From NCBI GenBank assembly GCA_030607875.1, contig JAUWJD010000002.1, positions 62,001 through 126,000 of the forward strand: 64,000 nucleotides of DNA, read 5' to 3'. Shown here piece by piece: positions 23,194 through 32,609 of the stretch. Under the pieces are notes generated by a model. It was not told the DNA's origin. It made no database searches and was given only the letters and a program-made list of their open reading frames with translations. This DNA comes from Chloroflexota bacterium (GTDB lineage Bacteria > Chloroflexota > Anaerolineae > UBA2200). Numbering within the stretch: position 1 is the stretch's first letter; each line of letters opens with the position of its first letter. Made by a program: the position numbers and the translations under genes.

Positions 23194-23709
23194 ATGCAGA
23201 GGCTGTTGGCTCTCCTGCCCGTCCTCTGGGCGCGGTGGAGGATGCTGAGCAAGTCCCCCCCGGAAAAGCCCACCCCAACAGCAGCGCGTATAACAGAGCC
23301 TGCGCACGAGCCACGACCCACACCGGACTTTGTCGGGCTGGCCACCTGGTATGGCAATGTGGACAACGTTGGGCGCCAGACGCGCAGCGGCGAGCCGTAC
23401 GACCCGCACACTCTGACGTGTGCCGTTCCGCACGAGCTGTGGGACGATCTGGCCGGCAGGCTCCTGCGCATCCAGCGCATGGACAGCGACAGCTATGTGC
23501 TGGTGCGAGTGAGCGACGCTGGCTATCTGAGCGAGGCCGGGCGCTTTATCTGGGACGTGCGCCGTGTGGGCGAGCAGGACGTGGCGCGCTGGTGGCCGGA
23601 CGAGGAGGGCTTGCCCATTGTGGTGGACCTCACGCCCGCCGCCCACCGTTTCCTGTCACCGGACCACGATACAGTCCAGGTGCAGGTGTGGGTGGTGCAG
23701 GAACAATAG
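23194..23709 (+). CDS. RlpA-like double-psi beta-barrel protein
   Basis: 171 residues. GLATWYGNVDNVGRQTRSGEPYDP, then TCAVPHELWDDLAGRLLRI and VRVSDAGYL...VDLTPAAHRFLSPD follow the double-psi beta-barrel order of RlpA-type domains, but the classic catalytic Asp/His environment (D-RGP pattern) is changed. A hydrophobic N-terminal region suggests export. The start ATG has only a modest GAGAAGGG site, so the N-terminus is uncertain. It is convergent with the glycosidase gene on the other side. Confidence 0.75.
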   Translation: MQRLLALLPVLWARWRMLSKSPPEKPTPTAARITEPAHEPRPTPDFVGLATWYGNVDNVGRQTRSGEPYDPHTLTCAVPHELWDDLAGRLLRIQRMDSDSYVLVRVSDAGYLSEAGRFIWDVRRVGEQDVARWWPDEEGLPIVVDLTPAAHRFLSPDHDTVQVQVWVVQEQ

Positions 23710-23740
23710 CCCCCTGGGATTGCTGGAATCCTGGGGGGCT
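23708..23740. terminator. Bidirectional terminator-type hairpin
   Basis: AGCCCCCTGGGATT pairs with AATCCTGGGGGGCT around a 5-nt loop. It lies exactly between two convergent genes (RlpA-like ending at 23709 and the glycosidase ending at 23762). The T-run is short, so termination strength is uncertain. Confidence 0.6.
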
Positions 23741-23761
23741 GTTCACTCCAGCACGTCCTGG

Positions 23762-25297
23762 CTACTTCGCCTGCGGTCCGCTCCCATCCGACGGGGCACC
23801 CGAGATCACGATGTCCCCACACCGCGCAAAGTTGGTCGCCAAGAGTGAAAAGTCACTGATGTTGACAATCCCATCCTCGTTGAAATCGGCCCGTGCGTCG
23901 GAGCTCAGAAACACAATCCGCAAAACAGAAAAGTCGAGGATGTTCACACAGTTGTCACCATTGACATCGCCCTCTACCAACTCGCCCATGTCAATGGCAT
24001 TGACGCCCAAGACCAGGGTATGGCCACGCCGGATGTTGCCCAAGGTGTGCGTGTTCTTCACTACAATGTCGCACGTGCCCGGCATCAGTCCTGTGAGAGA
24101 GAATCTCCCCGATTCATCGCAAATCACTTGATGCGGTGTGCCGCAAACGGTCACCGTCAGAGGAACCGACCACCTTGGGTCGGGTGCCGGCTGGTCCGGA
24201 CGCTGCAGAGTCACCTTGCCCTGAATAGCGGTGCAAGGTGGGAGCGCGCTGGTGTACTCTCTGAAATTGATGCCGTGCTCCGTGATCACCCCAGGATACA
24301 CTGGATACCGGTAGTCGAACAATGGCCCATTGTACCCTTTGCCCGTCTGGAAATCATAGGTTTGCTCATTCAGGCTGTACCACAGCCAGCGCTGCACCAG
24401 ACGATTCTCATCAGCGGGGCAGCCTAGATCACCATCTCGAGCTGCCAGAAGATAGTCGAAGGTTGCATCCATGTACGCATTCACCCGTTCCGGCGTGAAC
24501 CCGTATTCCACGGGCATCAATACCCCGTACTCGCTGATGATCAGCGGCTTGTTCCGCTCACCCCGATCCCGCAGCCACGTGCGAAAGTCCACAATCAGCT
24601 GCTGGAAAATCTCGATGTTGTCGTTGTCCTGTACAGTGTACAGGCGTCCGCTGGTCGCATCCAGTCCACACGGTATCTCACAGCCCCACGAACCTTGCAG
24701 TTCTTGCAGAATTTGGATGTGGATGTTCCACACGTCCACCGGCATGTCCCGGCCATAGGTGGCCTGATAGTGATTCAGCACCCGATCCAGCCACTCCAGA
24801 CGCAGCGGCGTGGGCTCGACCACACCACCAATGGCAATCTGCGCTGTCGGATCTCGCCCCTTGATGAATTCGTACAACTGCTGATACACGCCGGCATACT
24901 GCTCAGGAGTGTTGTTGCTTTGCCAGATGCATTCCGGCTCGTTGCCAATCATCCACACAGACCCTGGGTTGGCGTCAACCATAGGTCCCAATTGAGCTAG
25001 AGATGGCGAGAAGGTACCCTGGCTGACCCAGATGAGCTGCGCATAGTCGATGCCATTCGGGCGAGGGGGATTGAGGCTGACCCCCCAGTCCGAATACCAG
25101 GCGACACGTAGGGAAGCAACGTCGTAGTCTGTGATCGCACCGAAATCCGGCTGCAAGCCCACGCCAAAACGATCCGTCGGACACGGATACAGCGGACCTT
25201 GAGCATGCATTGTTGACGATAGCGATAGCAATATCAAGAGCAACAGACAGACCCGGACGCGCCAGCAAGGGCCTCGCCTCTGTTCCTTTGTCAACAT
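23762..25297 (-). CDS. Secreted glycoside hydrolase-like protein with dockerin repeats
   Basis: 511 residues. A signal peptide (about 1-32) is followed by a TIM-barrel glycosidase-like domain: VWMIGNEPECIWQSNNTPEQYA with an acid in NEPE, and PLIISEYGVLMP with the second likely acid, both in positions of clan GH-A enzymes. Then comes a beta-sandwich region (about 350-430, SLTGLMPGTCDIVVKN). The end has two calcium-binding dockerin-type repeats, GDVNGDNCVNILDFSVLR and ADFNEDGIVNISDFSLLATNF. The Asn-Glu pair supports hydrolase function; substrate unknown. GGGGGAG precedes the ATG. Confidence 0.82.
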   Translation of the reverse strand: MLTKEQRRGPCWRVRVCLLLLILLSLSSTMHAQGPLYPCPTDRFGVGLQPDFGAITDYDVASLRVAWYSDWGVSLNPPRPNGIDYAQLIWVSQGTFSPSLAQLGPMVDANPGSVWMIGNEPECIWQSNNTPEQYAGVYQQLYEFIKGRDPTAQIAIGGVVEPTPLRLEWLDRVLNHYQATYGRDMPVDVWNIHIQILQELQGSWGCEIPCGLDATSGRLYTVQDNDNIEIFQQLIVDFRTWLRDRGERNKPLIISEYGVLMPVEYGFTPERVNAYMDATFDYLLAARDGDLGCPADENRLVQRWLWYSLNEQTYDFQTGKGYNGPLFDYRYPVYPGVITEHGINFREYTSALPPCTAIQGKVTLQRPDQPAPDPRWSVPLTVTVCGTPHQVICDESGRFSLTGLMPGTCDIVVKNTHTLGNIRRGHTLVLGVNAIDMGELVEGDVNGDNCVNILDFSVLRIVFLSSDARADFNEDGIVNISDFSLLATNFARCGDIVISGAPSDGSGPQAK

Positions 25298-25659
25298 CGC
25301 TCCCCCAGCTTCTCCAAACGACCAAACTGACCGAGCAGCAACCCGTTTCCCCTGTCAAAAACACCACTAAAGGCCCGCAAGCTGCAGGTAATGACATTAT
25401 ACCATTATTCGAGCCATCCAACAACTTACGATGTCCAGAGCCCTCCTCAGTTCCAGAACCTCAGACACCTGCTGCTTCCCAGCCAGACATGGAGTTTGGC
25501 ACAGGAGCTGCGACCTGCTACACTTCCTGCCCAGGGACCTTCTCGACGGCGCTTCAGCAGACTGGCCACAGGGCTGTGCAACACAAAGGTGCACACAATG
25601 CCAGGACAATGGGCAGGCCAAAGTCTGAACCGCTACACCACAATAAAGAGGACCTGGGC
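25298..25659. other. Divergent intergenic region
   Basis: About 360 bp between the glycosidase (minus) and the HAD gene (plus). No gene is seen. An AT-rich patch near 25394 (ACATTATACCATTATTC) is the likeliest promoter region. Confidence 0.4.
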
Positions 25660-26468
25660 GTGAGGAGAGTATCATTGGTTGCCATCGACCTGGATGGCAC
25701 ACTGCTGACCAGCGAAAAACTCGTGGCCCCCGAAGGCGCTCGTCTGATCAAGCAGGCTGTCCAGAGTGGCATCCACGTGGTCTTGGCGACAACCCGCAAT
25801 CCACACACCGTTCAATCGTTTTGTCGGTTGCTGGGAATCAGCACTCTGATGATCTGCACCAATGGAGCCCAGGTGTGGGGCTCGCCAGCCGGCCCAGTCT
25901 GGGCGCACCATTTCCTTCCCCCGGAGATTGCCCTGGCCATAGCCCAGTTGGCGGACAGGCACGATTGGGAGCTGAGCATCACCGTTGGCTCAATGACCTA
26001 TTGGCGGCAGCGGCCTGGGCAGGCACTCTGGCCAATTGGACCCAACAGGCTCGTTGTAGTGAGGAACGCAGACGCTGTCACAGGTGACGTGGTGCGCATC
26101 CTGGCCCCCAACCCGAAGCCATTGACAGCGTACGATCGCTCTGCCAATCGAGATTCCCTGGCCAATGCTTCACCGAGACCTTCTACCGGCCCGATAGCTC
26201 AGTAAACTCACTGGGAGTCTTTGCCCCACGAGCAAACAAGGGAACAGCCCTGGCTCTCGTGCTCGACCGGATGGGTATCGCGCCGGAGCAAGTCACAGCC
26301 ATCGGGGACAACATCAACGATCTGGCGATGCTTGCCCATGCTCGGGACTGCATCGCGATGGGCAACGCTCCAGATGAAGTGAAGCAAAGAGCGACTGCCG
26401 TAGCTCCGGCCAACGACGAAGAGGGAGTCGCCTGGGCTCTGCAGAGGTTTGTCCTTGGCCAATCATAA
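25660..26468 (+). pseudogene. HAD-superfamily (Cof-type) phosphatase with a frameshift
   Basis: From GTG 25660 (GAGGACC upstream) the frame reads VSLVAIDLDGTLLTSEKLVAPEG, a classical HAD motif I, then ATTRNPHTVQSF and a cap domain. Near 26105-26117 (CCCCCAACCCG) the frame shifts; the continuation PEAIDSVRSLCQSRFPGQCF, then NKGTALALVLDRMGIAPEQVTAIGDNINDLAML (motif IV) lies in the next frame to TAA 26468. The total is 809 nt, one base short of a multiple of three. The G-rich/C-rich slip site fits either real loss or a sequencing error; corrected, it would be a normal 269-residue sugar-phosphate phosphatase. Confidence 0.85.
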
Positions 26469-26486
26469 TCAGAGGTGAAACTGCAT

Positions 26487-27269
26487 ATGACAAAGGTTAT
26501 CGCCCCGAACTGGTGGCGTGACCCAAGATGCCACTTCGGCAAGCTGACGAAAGATAGCCCCCTGCTCACCCAACGCCAAGACCTCCAGCCGACCATAGAA
26601 TTCATCGTTACCGAACTAGCTCTGCCGGCCGGCGCGAGAATACTCGATCTGTGCTGCGGCCCGGGCCGATACTGCATTGAACTGGCACACCGAGGCTTTG
26701 CTGTAGTTGGCATAGATCTGAACGAGCGCTATGTCGCCCTGGCCAGCCAAGTCGCCGAGCAGGACGGAGTTCGAGCCCAATTCCTGGCCGGCGATATGCG
26801 TGAAATCCCGTTCGTTGACCATTTCGATGCCGTAATCAACGTCGGCACTTCTTTCGGCTTCTTTGCCGACCAAGCAGACGATCAGCGGGCCATCCACGCC
26901 GTAGCCAGGGCACTCAAGCCAGGGGGCACATTCCTGCTGGAGATGGCCAACCGCGACTACTACCTGAAGAACTTTCAGCGCAAAGACTGGCGCACGCTCA
27001 AAGACAGCAGCGTGATCACAGTGCGCAGGGAGTTTGATTATACCCGCAGTCGCATGAACGTCACCTTCGAGCGCTTTGGCAAAGGGCAGGTAAAGGAACA
27101 GTGGGCTCATTCCTGGCGGGCATACACCCTGGCCGAGATAGTGGCCGTGCTGGAGCGGAGCGGCCTCGTCCTGTCCCGCGTCTTTGGGAACTGGCAGCGC
27201 GCTGAATACAGCGTTGACTCCAGCAGAATGGTCGTCATCAGCAAAAAGCGTGCGGCTGTGTCGGCCTGA
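26487..27269 (+). CDS. Class I SAM-dependent methyltransferase
   Basis: About 260 residues. ARILDLCCGPGRYCIELAHRG is motif I, VVGIDLNERYVALA motif II, and FDAVINVGTSFGFF with LKPGGTFLLEMANRDYY complete the fold. It probably methylates a small molecule. ATG 26487 has GAGGTG about 9 nt upstream, so the GTG at 26475 is rejected. Only 18 nt separate it from the frameshifted HAD gene. Confidence 0.88.
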   Translation: MTKVIAPNWWRDPRCHFGKLTKDSPLLTQRQDLQPTIEFIVTELALPAGARILDLCCGPGRYCIELAHRGFAVVGIDLNERYVALASQVAEQDGVRAQFLAGDMREIPFVDHFDAVINVGTSFGFFADQADDQRAIHAVARALKPGGTFLLEMANRDYYLKNFQRKDWRTLKDSSVITVRREFDYTRSRMNVTFERFGKGQVKEQWAHSWRAYTLAEIVAVLERSGLVLSRVFGNWQRAEYSVDSSRMVVISKKRAAVSA

Positions 27270-27450
27270 CGCCAGGTGCCCCCATTGCACAATGCGCAGC
27301 GTGACTCATCGTCGCCCTGCCCCCTTCCCATCTCAGGTTCCGGGAGAGGAAGGGAGTTGCGGGACGCTCCGCAGCCCCGCCTAACTGGTGGCGGGGGTGA
27401 GGGCTACAAAGCCTGTCTTGAACTGGCACAATCACTGAGGAGACGAATGC

Positions 27451-28341
27451 ATGACCACACTGACCATTGCCCTGCTGCAAATGACGCCCTGCGGCACCGA
27501 CCAGAGCGCGAACCTGGCCAAAGGAGAGGCGTTCTGCCGGCGTGCCGCCGCGATGAGTGCAGACATTGCTCTCTTCCCAGAGATGTGGAACATCGGATAT
27601 GCATCCTATGACCCTGCTGAGCCAAGAGCACGCGAAAGGTGGCAGGCACAGGCCATCTATCCACACAGCAACTTTGTCGCTCATTTCGGCGATCTGGCCA
27701 AAGAACTGAACATGGCCATTGCCCTCACCTACCTCGAAAGGTGGGAGGGCGCTCCGCGCAACTCGGTGTCTCTGATCGACCGTCACGGTGCAATCGTGCT
27801 GACCTACGCCAAGGTCCACACCTGCGACTTTGACGAACCGGAGAATGCTTGCACTCCGGGAGACGACTTTTACGTCTGCACACTGGACACTGCGCAGGGA
27901 GAAGTCAAAATCGGCGCGATGATCTGTTTCGACCGCGAGTTCCCTGAAAGCGCCCGCATCCTGATGCTCAAGGGGGCAGAAATCATCCTCACTCCCAATG
28001 CGTGCACGCTGGAGGATTCCCGCATCGGCCAGTTCCGCGCACGAGCCTTTGAGAACATGGTGGGGGTGGCGATGGCTAACTACGCCGCGCCGCAGGAGAA
28101 CGGGCACTCGGTGGCTTTCGACGCTCTGGCCTTTGATGAAGCTGGTGAAGCCTGGGACCCACTGATCATCGAAGCTGGGCAGAGCGAGAGGATCTACCTT
28201 GCCAAATTCGACCTGGATCGAATCCGAGACTGGCGACAGCGTGAGGTGTGGGGCAACGCCTTCCGCAAGCCGCATCGCTATCGCCCACTAACCTCGCTGG
28301 ACGTCGAGCCACCCTTCATCAGGAAGAATGCCAGGCGCTAG
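27451..28341 (+). CDS. Carbon-nitrogen hydrolase (nitrilase superfamily)
   Basis: 296 residues with the catalytic triad of the nitrilase fold: Glu in IALFPEMWNIGY, Lys in LTYAKVHTCDF, and Cys in IGAMICFDREFPESARIL. Length and the FDRE motif are like N-carbamoyl- or beta-ureido-type amidases. It hydrolyses an amide or nitrile in the cytoplasm; substrate unknown. GAGGAGACGAATGC precedes the ATG. It follows the methyltransferase after a 180-bp gap with a GC-rich inverted repeat near 27350. Confidence 0.9.
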   Translation: MTTLTIALLQMTPCGTDQSANLAKGEAFCRRAAAMSADIALFPEMWNIGYASYDPAEPRARERWQAQAIYPHSNFVAHFGDLAKELNMAIALTYLERWEGAPRNSVSLIDRHGAIVLTYAKVHTCDFDEPENACTPGDDFYVCTLDTAQGEVKIGAMICFDREFPESARILMLKGAEIILTPNACTLEDSRIGQFRARAFENMVGVAMANYAAPQENGHSVAFDALAFDEAGEAWDPLIIEAGQSERIYLAKFDLDRIRDWRQREVWGNAFRKPHRYRPLTSLDVEPPFIRKNARR

Positions 28342-28527
28342 CAATCCGAGCGAGCTGCCAGATAGGCTGTCTGGCTGCCACACGCCGCATCCTACAATCA
28401 TTCGCCAGGAGACAGGGGTATCCATCTGATTGCTGTCAAACAACTGCCCAAAGAACAACTCTATCGACTCGGAGAGCTTGACCGATCGGAAAGGGTACGC
28501 CTCATCTACACGTACCACGATAGAGCC

Positions 28528-28953
28528 ATGCATGCAGAGAGAGTAGACATCCAAGTTCCACGCTGGAGCGACAACCAGGTCAGGAGATTTATCGAGAAAT
28601 TGTCCCCAGAGCTGGACCAAGGCGGCGTGATGCTCGGCGCGCTGGACAAAGACCTGCTAGTGGGGATTGCCGTGCTTGGCAACAGGTTCATCGGTGAGAA
28701 TCAAGGCCAGCTACAGTTGGCCTTCCTGCACGTGAGCAGCGGCTACCGCCGGCAGGGCGTCGCCGCCCACTTGCTGTCTGAGGTCTGCAGGTTGGCCACA
28801 GAAAGAGGTGCAAGCCAGCTCTACATCTCCGCTACCGAGTCGGAGTCAGCGGTGGGTTTCTACCTCAGCCAGGGCGCCAAGCTGGCAGAGAAGGTGGACA
28901 AGGAGCTGTACGCTCTGGAACCAGAGGACATCCACCTGACCTTGGATCTATGA
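28528..28953 (+). CDS. GNAT-family acetyltransferase
   Basis: The 141-residue frame holds the acetyl-CoA site GYRRQGVAAHLLSEVCRLATERGASQLYISATESESAVGFYLSQGAK. Coding sequence clearly extends upstream of the ATG in the same frame (IAVKQLPKEQLYRLGELDRSERVRLIYTYHDRA, from about 28429), but no ATG, GTG or TTG is present there. The true start may be a non-standard ATT at 28429, or the N-terminus was lost and translation now begins at ATG 28528. It transfers an acetyl group to an amine; substrate unknown. Confidence 0.8.
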   Translation: MHAERVDIQVPRWSDNQVRRFIEKLSPELDQGGVMLGALDKDLLVGIAVLGNRFIGENQGQLQLAFLHVSSGYRRQGVAAHLLSEVCRLATERGASQLYISATESESAVGFYLSQGAKLAEKVDKELYALEPEDIHLTLDL

Positions 28954-28959
28954 GGAGGA

Positions 28960-29146
28960 AAGCCCCCAGCGCATAGCGCCCTGGGCCTCCCCCGGCATCC
29001 AGGACTTGGCCACTCGGCGGCAGGTGCTTGCGCAGGCAACGCATCGTCACCAGGAGCTCCAGTGAATGATACGGGTCCCTGACCAGACGCTCCCATTCTC
29101 GCTCGGGGTCCCGCTTGTATGCTTCAGCCACCGGATTCGCCGCCAT
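28960..29146 (-). pseudogene. Methyltransferase N-terminal remnant
   Basis: The frame reads NPVAEAYKRDPEREWERLVR, then DPYHSLELLVTMRCLRKHLPPSGQVLDAGGGPGRYAL and goes no further: motif I is reached and the rest of the methyltransferase is missing. It overlaps the end of the acetyltransferase gene in reverse orientation. It resembles the methyltransferase at 41997-42848 (REWDRLARSPVDEVSLHIH). Confidence 0.65.
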
Positions 29147-29255
29147 GATTCCTACCACCCTTTCCTCTGCCCCAGCGACTCCCTCTGGTCAGCGAGGTTG
29201 GACTGCGACACGCTTGACTCTAGCGGGACCAGGTCGGCGCACTGTCCCTGGACCA

Positions 29256-29840
29256 TGATATACTGGTCGCCATGCGAGCCAGGTCAAATCGGACGCCCGC
29301 GATTGAAAGGCAAGCGCCTGCGCAAGCTGACTCAAGTCCTGCAGGACGCCAAGACTGTTTGGACTACGCTGATCATAGCAAACTGGTATGGTGAAGGACG
29401 TCGTAAGGTAGTCATCGTTTCGGGCACAGCGGTTTGGTATCACACCGGCATGCCGCCCGTGCCTATGCGCCGGGTACTGATTCGTGACCCCTGAGGCAAG
29501 CTCAAGCCCCAAGCCTTGTTGTGCACCGACCTGAAGGTCAAACCGCTGCAAATACTGCAGTGGTTCATGATGCGCTGGCGACTCAAAGTCACCTTCCAGG
29601 AAGTCAGAGCGCATCTCGGCACTGTTGGCTCATCGCTTGACATGTCGTGGCAAGCTGCCGGTTCGTCAAGCTGCTTGGTACGTCAAGCCGTTGCCAACCT
29701 TGTCTGATGCGTTGGCCGCCGTGCGCCATCAGTTGTGGCATCACCGGGATTTCCATATGTCGCTACCGGATGCGCACATGGCAAAAATACCACGCTCGCT
29801 GCTGAAATGCTTCCTTGATGGCCTTTGTTACGCAGCTTGA
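29256..29840 (+). mobile_element. Dead insertion sequence: transposase fragment (IS701-like DDE)
   Basis: Plus-strand pieces of one transposase: GRPRLKGKRLRKLTQVLQDAK, WYGEGRRKVVIVSGTAVWYHTG, PPVPMRRVLIRDP, then an in-frame TGA (29492-29494), GKLKPQALLCTDLKVKPLQILQWFMMRWRLKVTFQEVRAHLG, a frame change, and WYVKPLPTLSDALAAVRHQLW to TGA 29840. The order and the WFMMRW...VTFQEVRAHLG end match IS701/IS4-type transposases. The N-terminal DDE half is missing and no terminal inverted repeats are evident, so it is an old remnant. Confidence 0.8.
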
Positions 29841-29902
29841 TGCGACAGACTTGGATGAAGTCCAGCTCAATACCAATCTGTGAAATCTGCGCAATCTGTG
29901 GA

Positions 29903-31486
29903 TTACAGCCTGACCATCCTGGCAGAGCGGATGCTGGGCAAAGCTAATACCTGTGCCAACACCTCGGGCGTCAATGGATCATCCAAACCCAACACCAGCA
30001 GGCCCGGCCCTCCGCGCTGCTGCCTTCCTACTTGCACAAAGTGGATGTTGACCCCCGCGTTCCCCAGCACGGTACCCATGCGGCCCAGTATCCCAGGCTG
30101 CTCGATGTGCTGACTGACCAGGAGCAAGCCACCCGCTACAAAGTCCAGCCAGTGTCCGTCGATCTGCACGATGTGTGGCTCAGCACGCAGAATCGTGCCT
30201 GCCAGAACGCGCTCTTGTGAATCCGTCCTGAGGCGAAGCTCGATCAGGTTTGCCCAACCTGCCGTGCTGCGCAGCGGTTCGTGACGCGCAGCGATGGCAA
30301 TGCCACGCTCCTGGGCTACCATCTGCGCATTGATCCAGTTCACCGGCTCCTCCGAAGCACCGGCCAGCAAACCCACCAGCGCCGCAGACAAGATCAGGGT
30401 CACCCTTTGCGTGGCAACCTCGCCGGCGCACGCAACCTCAAGAGCCTCCAGGGGATTTCCACCTAACTGTGCATGGAGACTCCCCAATCGTTGTGCCAGG
30501 TCAAGATAGGGCCCCAATTGCTCCAGCTCATCTGCCGAAAGCGAGGGGGCGTTCACCGGGTATCGCGGAATGCGGCCTGCCAGCACGTCCAGTACCTGCT
30601 GGGCCACTTCGACAGCCGTATCACGCTGCGCTTCGGCAGTCGATCCCGCCAGATGCGGCGTGAGCACGGCGTTGTCACAGCGCAGCAGAGGGTGATCCGA
30701 AGGAAGCGGTTCCTCGGCGAATACATCGAGAGCAGCACCAGCCAGGCGGCCCTCTAGCAGTGCCTCCGCCAACGCCTGCTCATCCAGCAGACTGCCTCGA
30801 GCACAGTTGATCAAGTATGCCGATGATTTCATCAGGGCCAGGTCACGACGACCGAGCATCCCGCGGGTGTGCTCACTCTCAGGGAGGTGCAAAGAGACGA
30901 AATCCGAGGTGCGCAGCAGTTCTTCCCACGACACCCACTGTACGCCAAACTGCACCGCACGGTCCGGTGTCACAAAAGGATCATAGGCGATCACCTCCAT
31001 TTCCAGTCCCCGAGCGCGGCGCGCTACCGCCGTGCCCACGCGGCCCAGGCCCACGAGACCCAACCCCTTACCTCGGACTTGCACGCCTTGACAGCATTGT
31101 TTTTCCCAGCAGCCCCGACGAAGCGCGGAATCGGCACGAGGGATGTGGCGCACTAACGCCAATAACATGCCCAGCGTGTGCTCCGCCACGGACACCGTAT
31201 TGCCGTAAGGCGCATTGACCACCACGATGCCCCTGCGGGTAGCCGCGTCCAGGTCAACATTGTCTACACCCGTTCCCGCCCGTCCGACGACGATCAGGCG
31301 CGAAGCAACGGAAAAGACTTCTTCGGTCACCCGTGTCTTGCTGCGGATAATCAAACCTTCATAAGAACCCACAGCAGATGCCAGAGCGGATGGCACCAGC
31401 CCGGTCTGCACGTCAACTTCAGCTTCCTGACGGAGCAGTTGCAGCCCCTCTTGCGCTATGGATTCAGTCACCAGGATTCTGGGCAT
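29903..31486 (-). CDS. serA: D-3-phosphoglycerate dehydrogenase
   Basis: 527 residues. The catalytic and NAD domain (about 1-310) has AGTGVDNVDLDAATRRGIVVVNAP, VRGKGLGLVGLGRVGTAVARRARGL and LINCARGSLLDEQALAEAL with HLAGSTAEA. The long C-terminal region contains an ASB-like domain and an ACT domain (VSQHIEQPGILGRMGTVLGNAGVNIHFVQVGR). It makes 3-phosphohydroxypyruvate, the first step of serine synthesis, and is likely inhibited by serine through ACT. ATG 31486 follows AGGAGGATGCT. It is one gene downstream of an aminotransferase, giving a serine pathway pair. Confidence 0.95.
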   Translation of the reverse strand: MPRILVTESIAQEGLQLLRQEAEVDVQTGLVPSALASAVGSYEGLIIRSKTRVTEEVFSVASRLIVVGRAGTGVDNVDLDAATRRGIVVVNAPYGNTVSVAEHTLGMLLALVRHIPRADSALRRGCWEKQCCQGVQVRGKGLGLVGLGRVGTAVARRARGLEMEVIAYDPFVTPDRAVQFGVQWVSWEELLRTSDFVSLHLPESEHTRGMLGRRDLALMKSSAYLINCARGSLLDEQALAEALLEGRLAGAALDVFAEEPLPSDHPLLRCDNAVLTPHLAGSTAEAQRDTAVEVAQQVLDVLAGRIPRYPVNAPSLSADELEQLGPYLDLAQRLGSLHAQLGGNPLEALEVACAGEVATQRVTLILSAALVGLLAGASEEPVNWINAQMVAQERGIAIAARHEPLRSTAGWANLIELRLRTDSQERVLAGTILRAEPHIVQIDGHWLDFVAGGLLLVSQHIEQPGILGRMGTVLGNAGVNIHFVQVGRQQRGGPGLLVLGLDDPLTPEVLAQVLALPSIRSARMVRL

Positions 31487-31504
31487 AGCATCCTCCTGAT
31501 ACAT

Positions 31505-32584
31505 CTACTGCTGGAGCACGGAGCGTAGCGCTTTGAGCATGTGGTCAACGTCCTCCATGCTACAATAGCCCATGTGGGCGATACGCAACAACTTCTCCTT
31601 GAGTGCTCCCTGCCCTGTGGCGACAACCACGCCATGCTCGACCACGAGCCGCTGCTGCACCACAGTCGCCAACATCTCATGCGGCACGTATGTTGCCGTC
31701 ACCGTCGGGGAGGCCACTGCTTCACCAGCGAATAGGCGCAAACCCAATGCTTTCAGTCCAGCTCGCAGGTGCTCGGCAAGGCGATGATGCCGCACAACGA
31801 TGGCTGGCAGCCCTTCCTCGGCCATGGACGCCAGTGATGCGCGCAGGGCATAGAGGGTAGACACCGCAGGCGTGAAGGGAGTCTGACCCTTGGCAGCGTA
31901 CCTCCGCACCGAATCGAGATCCCAGTAGAATCGCGGGCAGCGGGCCTGGGCCCCGAACTCCCAGGCCCGTGCGCTGACCCCGATAAAGGCCAACCCGGGC
32001 GGTGCCATCCACGCCTTTTGCGAAGCTGAGATGACCAGGTCACAGCCCCATTTGTCCATGGGCAGTTCCACCGCACCCAGTGAACTGACCGCATCCACCA
32101 GCCACAGCGGGCGGCTTGTCCCCAGGGAACGCAGCACGCTCGCCAGGGGCGCCAGGTCATTGAGAACACCAGTTGACGTCTCATTGTGCGTCGTGAGCAG
32201 CACACGGGTGTCGGGATAGCGACGCAAGGCCTGCCCCACCGCATCCGCGTTCAGTGCCTGTCCCCAGGGGAAGTCAAGTTGCTGGACGTTGGCCCCGAAC
32301 GCGCGAGCGATGTCTGCAAAGCGCTGGCCGAAAACCCCGCAAGAGACCGCCAGGACGCAATCGCCCGGAGATAGCACGTTGACCAGAGCTGCCTCCAGGC
32401 CGCCGGTTCCTGAGCCAGTCAGCACGAATACATCGCCCTTCGTCTGCAAGAACCGGCGGAGCTGACGCGTCACTTCATCTAGCAAGGCCGCGAACTCAGC
32501 ACCCCGATGGCTGATCATGTCCTGGCCCAGTGCCTGCTGCACTTGCGGTGGCAAAGGTGTCGGTCCAGGAATGCGTAGGTTCAT
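31505..32584 (-). CDS. Class V aminotransferase (serine-glyoxylate/phosphoserine type)
   Basis: 359 residues. NLRIPGPTPLPPQVQQAL is the usual start of the alanine-glyoxylate/serine-pyruvate family, VLTGSGTGGLEAALVNVLSPGD follows, and the PLP lysine is in DLVISASQKAWMAPPG. In many bacteria this enzyme next to serA supplies phosphoserine or interconverts serine and hydroxypyruvate. The frame is open upstream of 32584, but ATG 32584 gives the family start. The gene overlaps neither neighbour and lies 18 nt before serA. Confidence 0.92.
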   Translation of the reverse strand: MNLRIPGPTPLPPQVQQALGQDMISHRGAEFAALLDEVTRQLRRFLQTKGDVFVLTGSGTGGLEAALVNVLSPGDCVLAVSCGVFGQRFADIARAFGANVQQLDFPWGQALNADAVGQALRRYPDTRVLLTTHNETSTGVLNDLAPLASVLRSLGTSRPLWLVDAVSSLGAVELPMDKWGCDLVISASQKAWMAPPGLAFIGVSARAWEFGAQARCPRFYWDLDSVRRYAAKGQTPFTPAVSTLYALRASLASMAEEGLPAIVVRHHRLAEHLRAGLKALGLRLFAGEAVASPTVTATYVPHEMLATVVQQRLVVEHGVVVATGQGALKEKLLRIAHMGYCSMEDVDHMLKALRSVLQQ

Positions 32585-32609
32585 CGCGTTCCTCTGCCTG
32601 CCGTGCTGG

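Noticed and set aside
29492-29494. TGA in the transposase as recoded
   Set aside because: The element is N-terminally deleted and frameshifted, with no Cys expected at this site.
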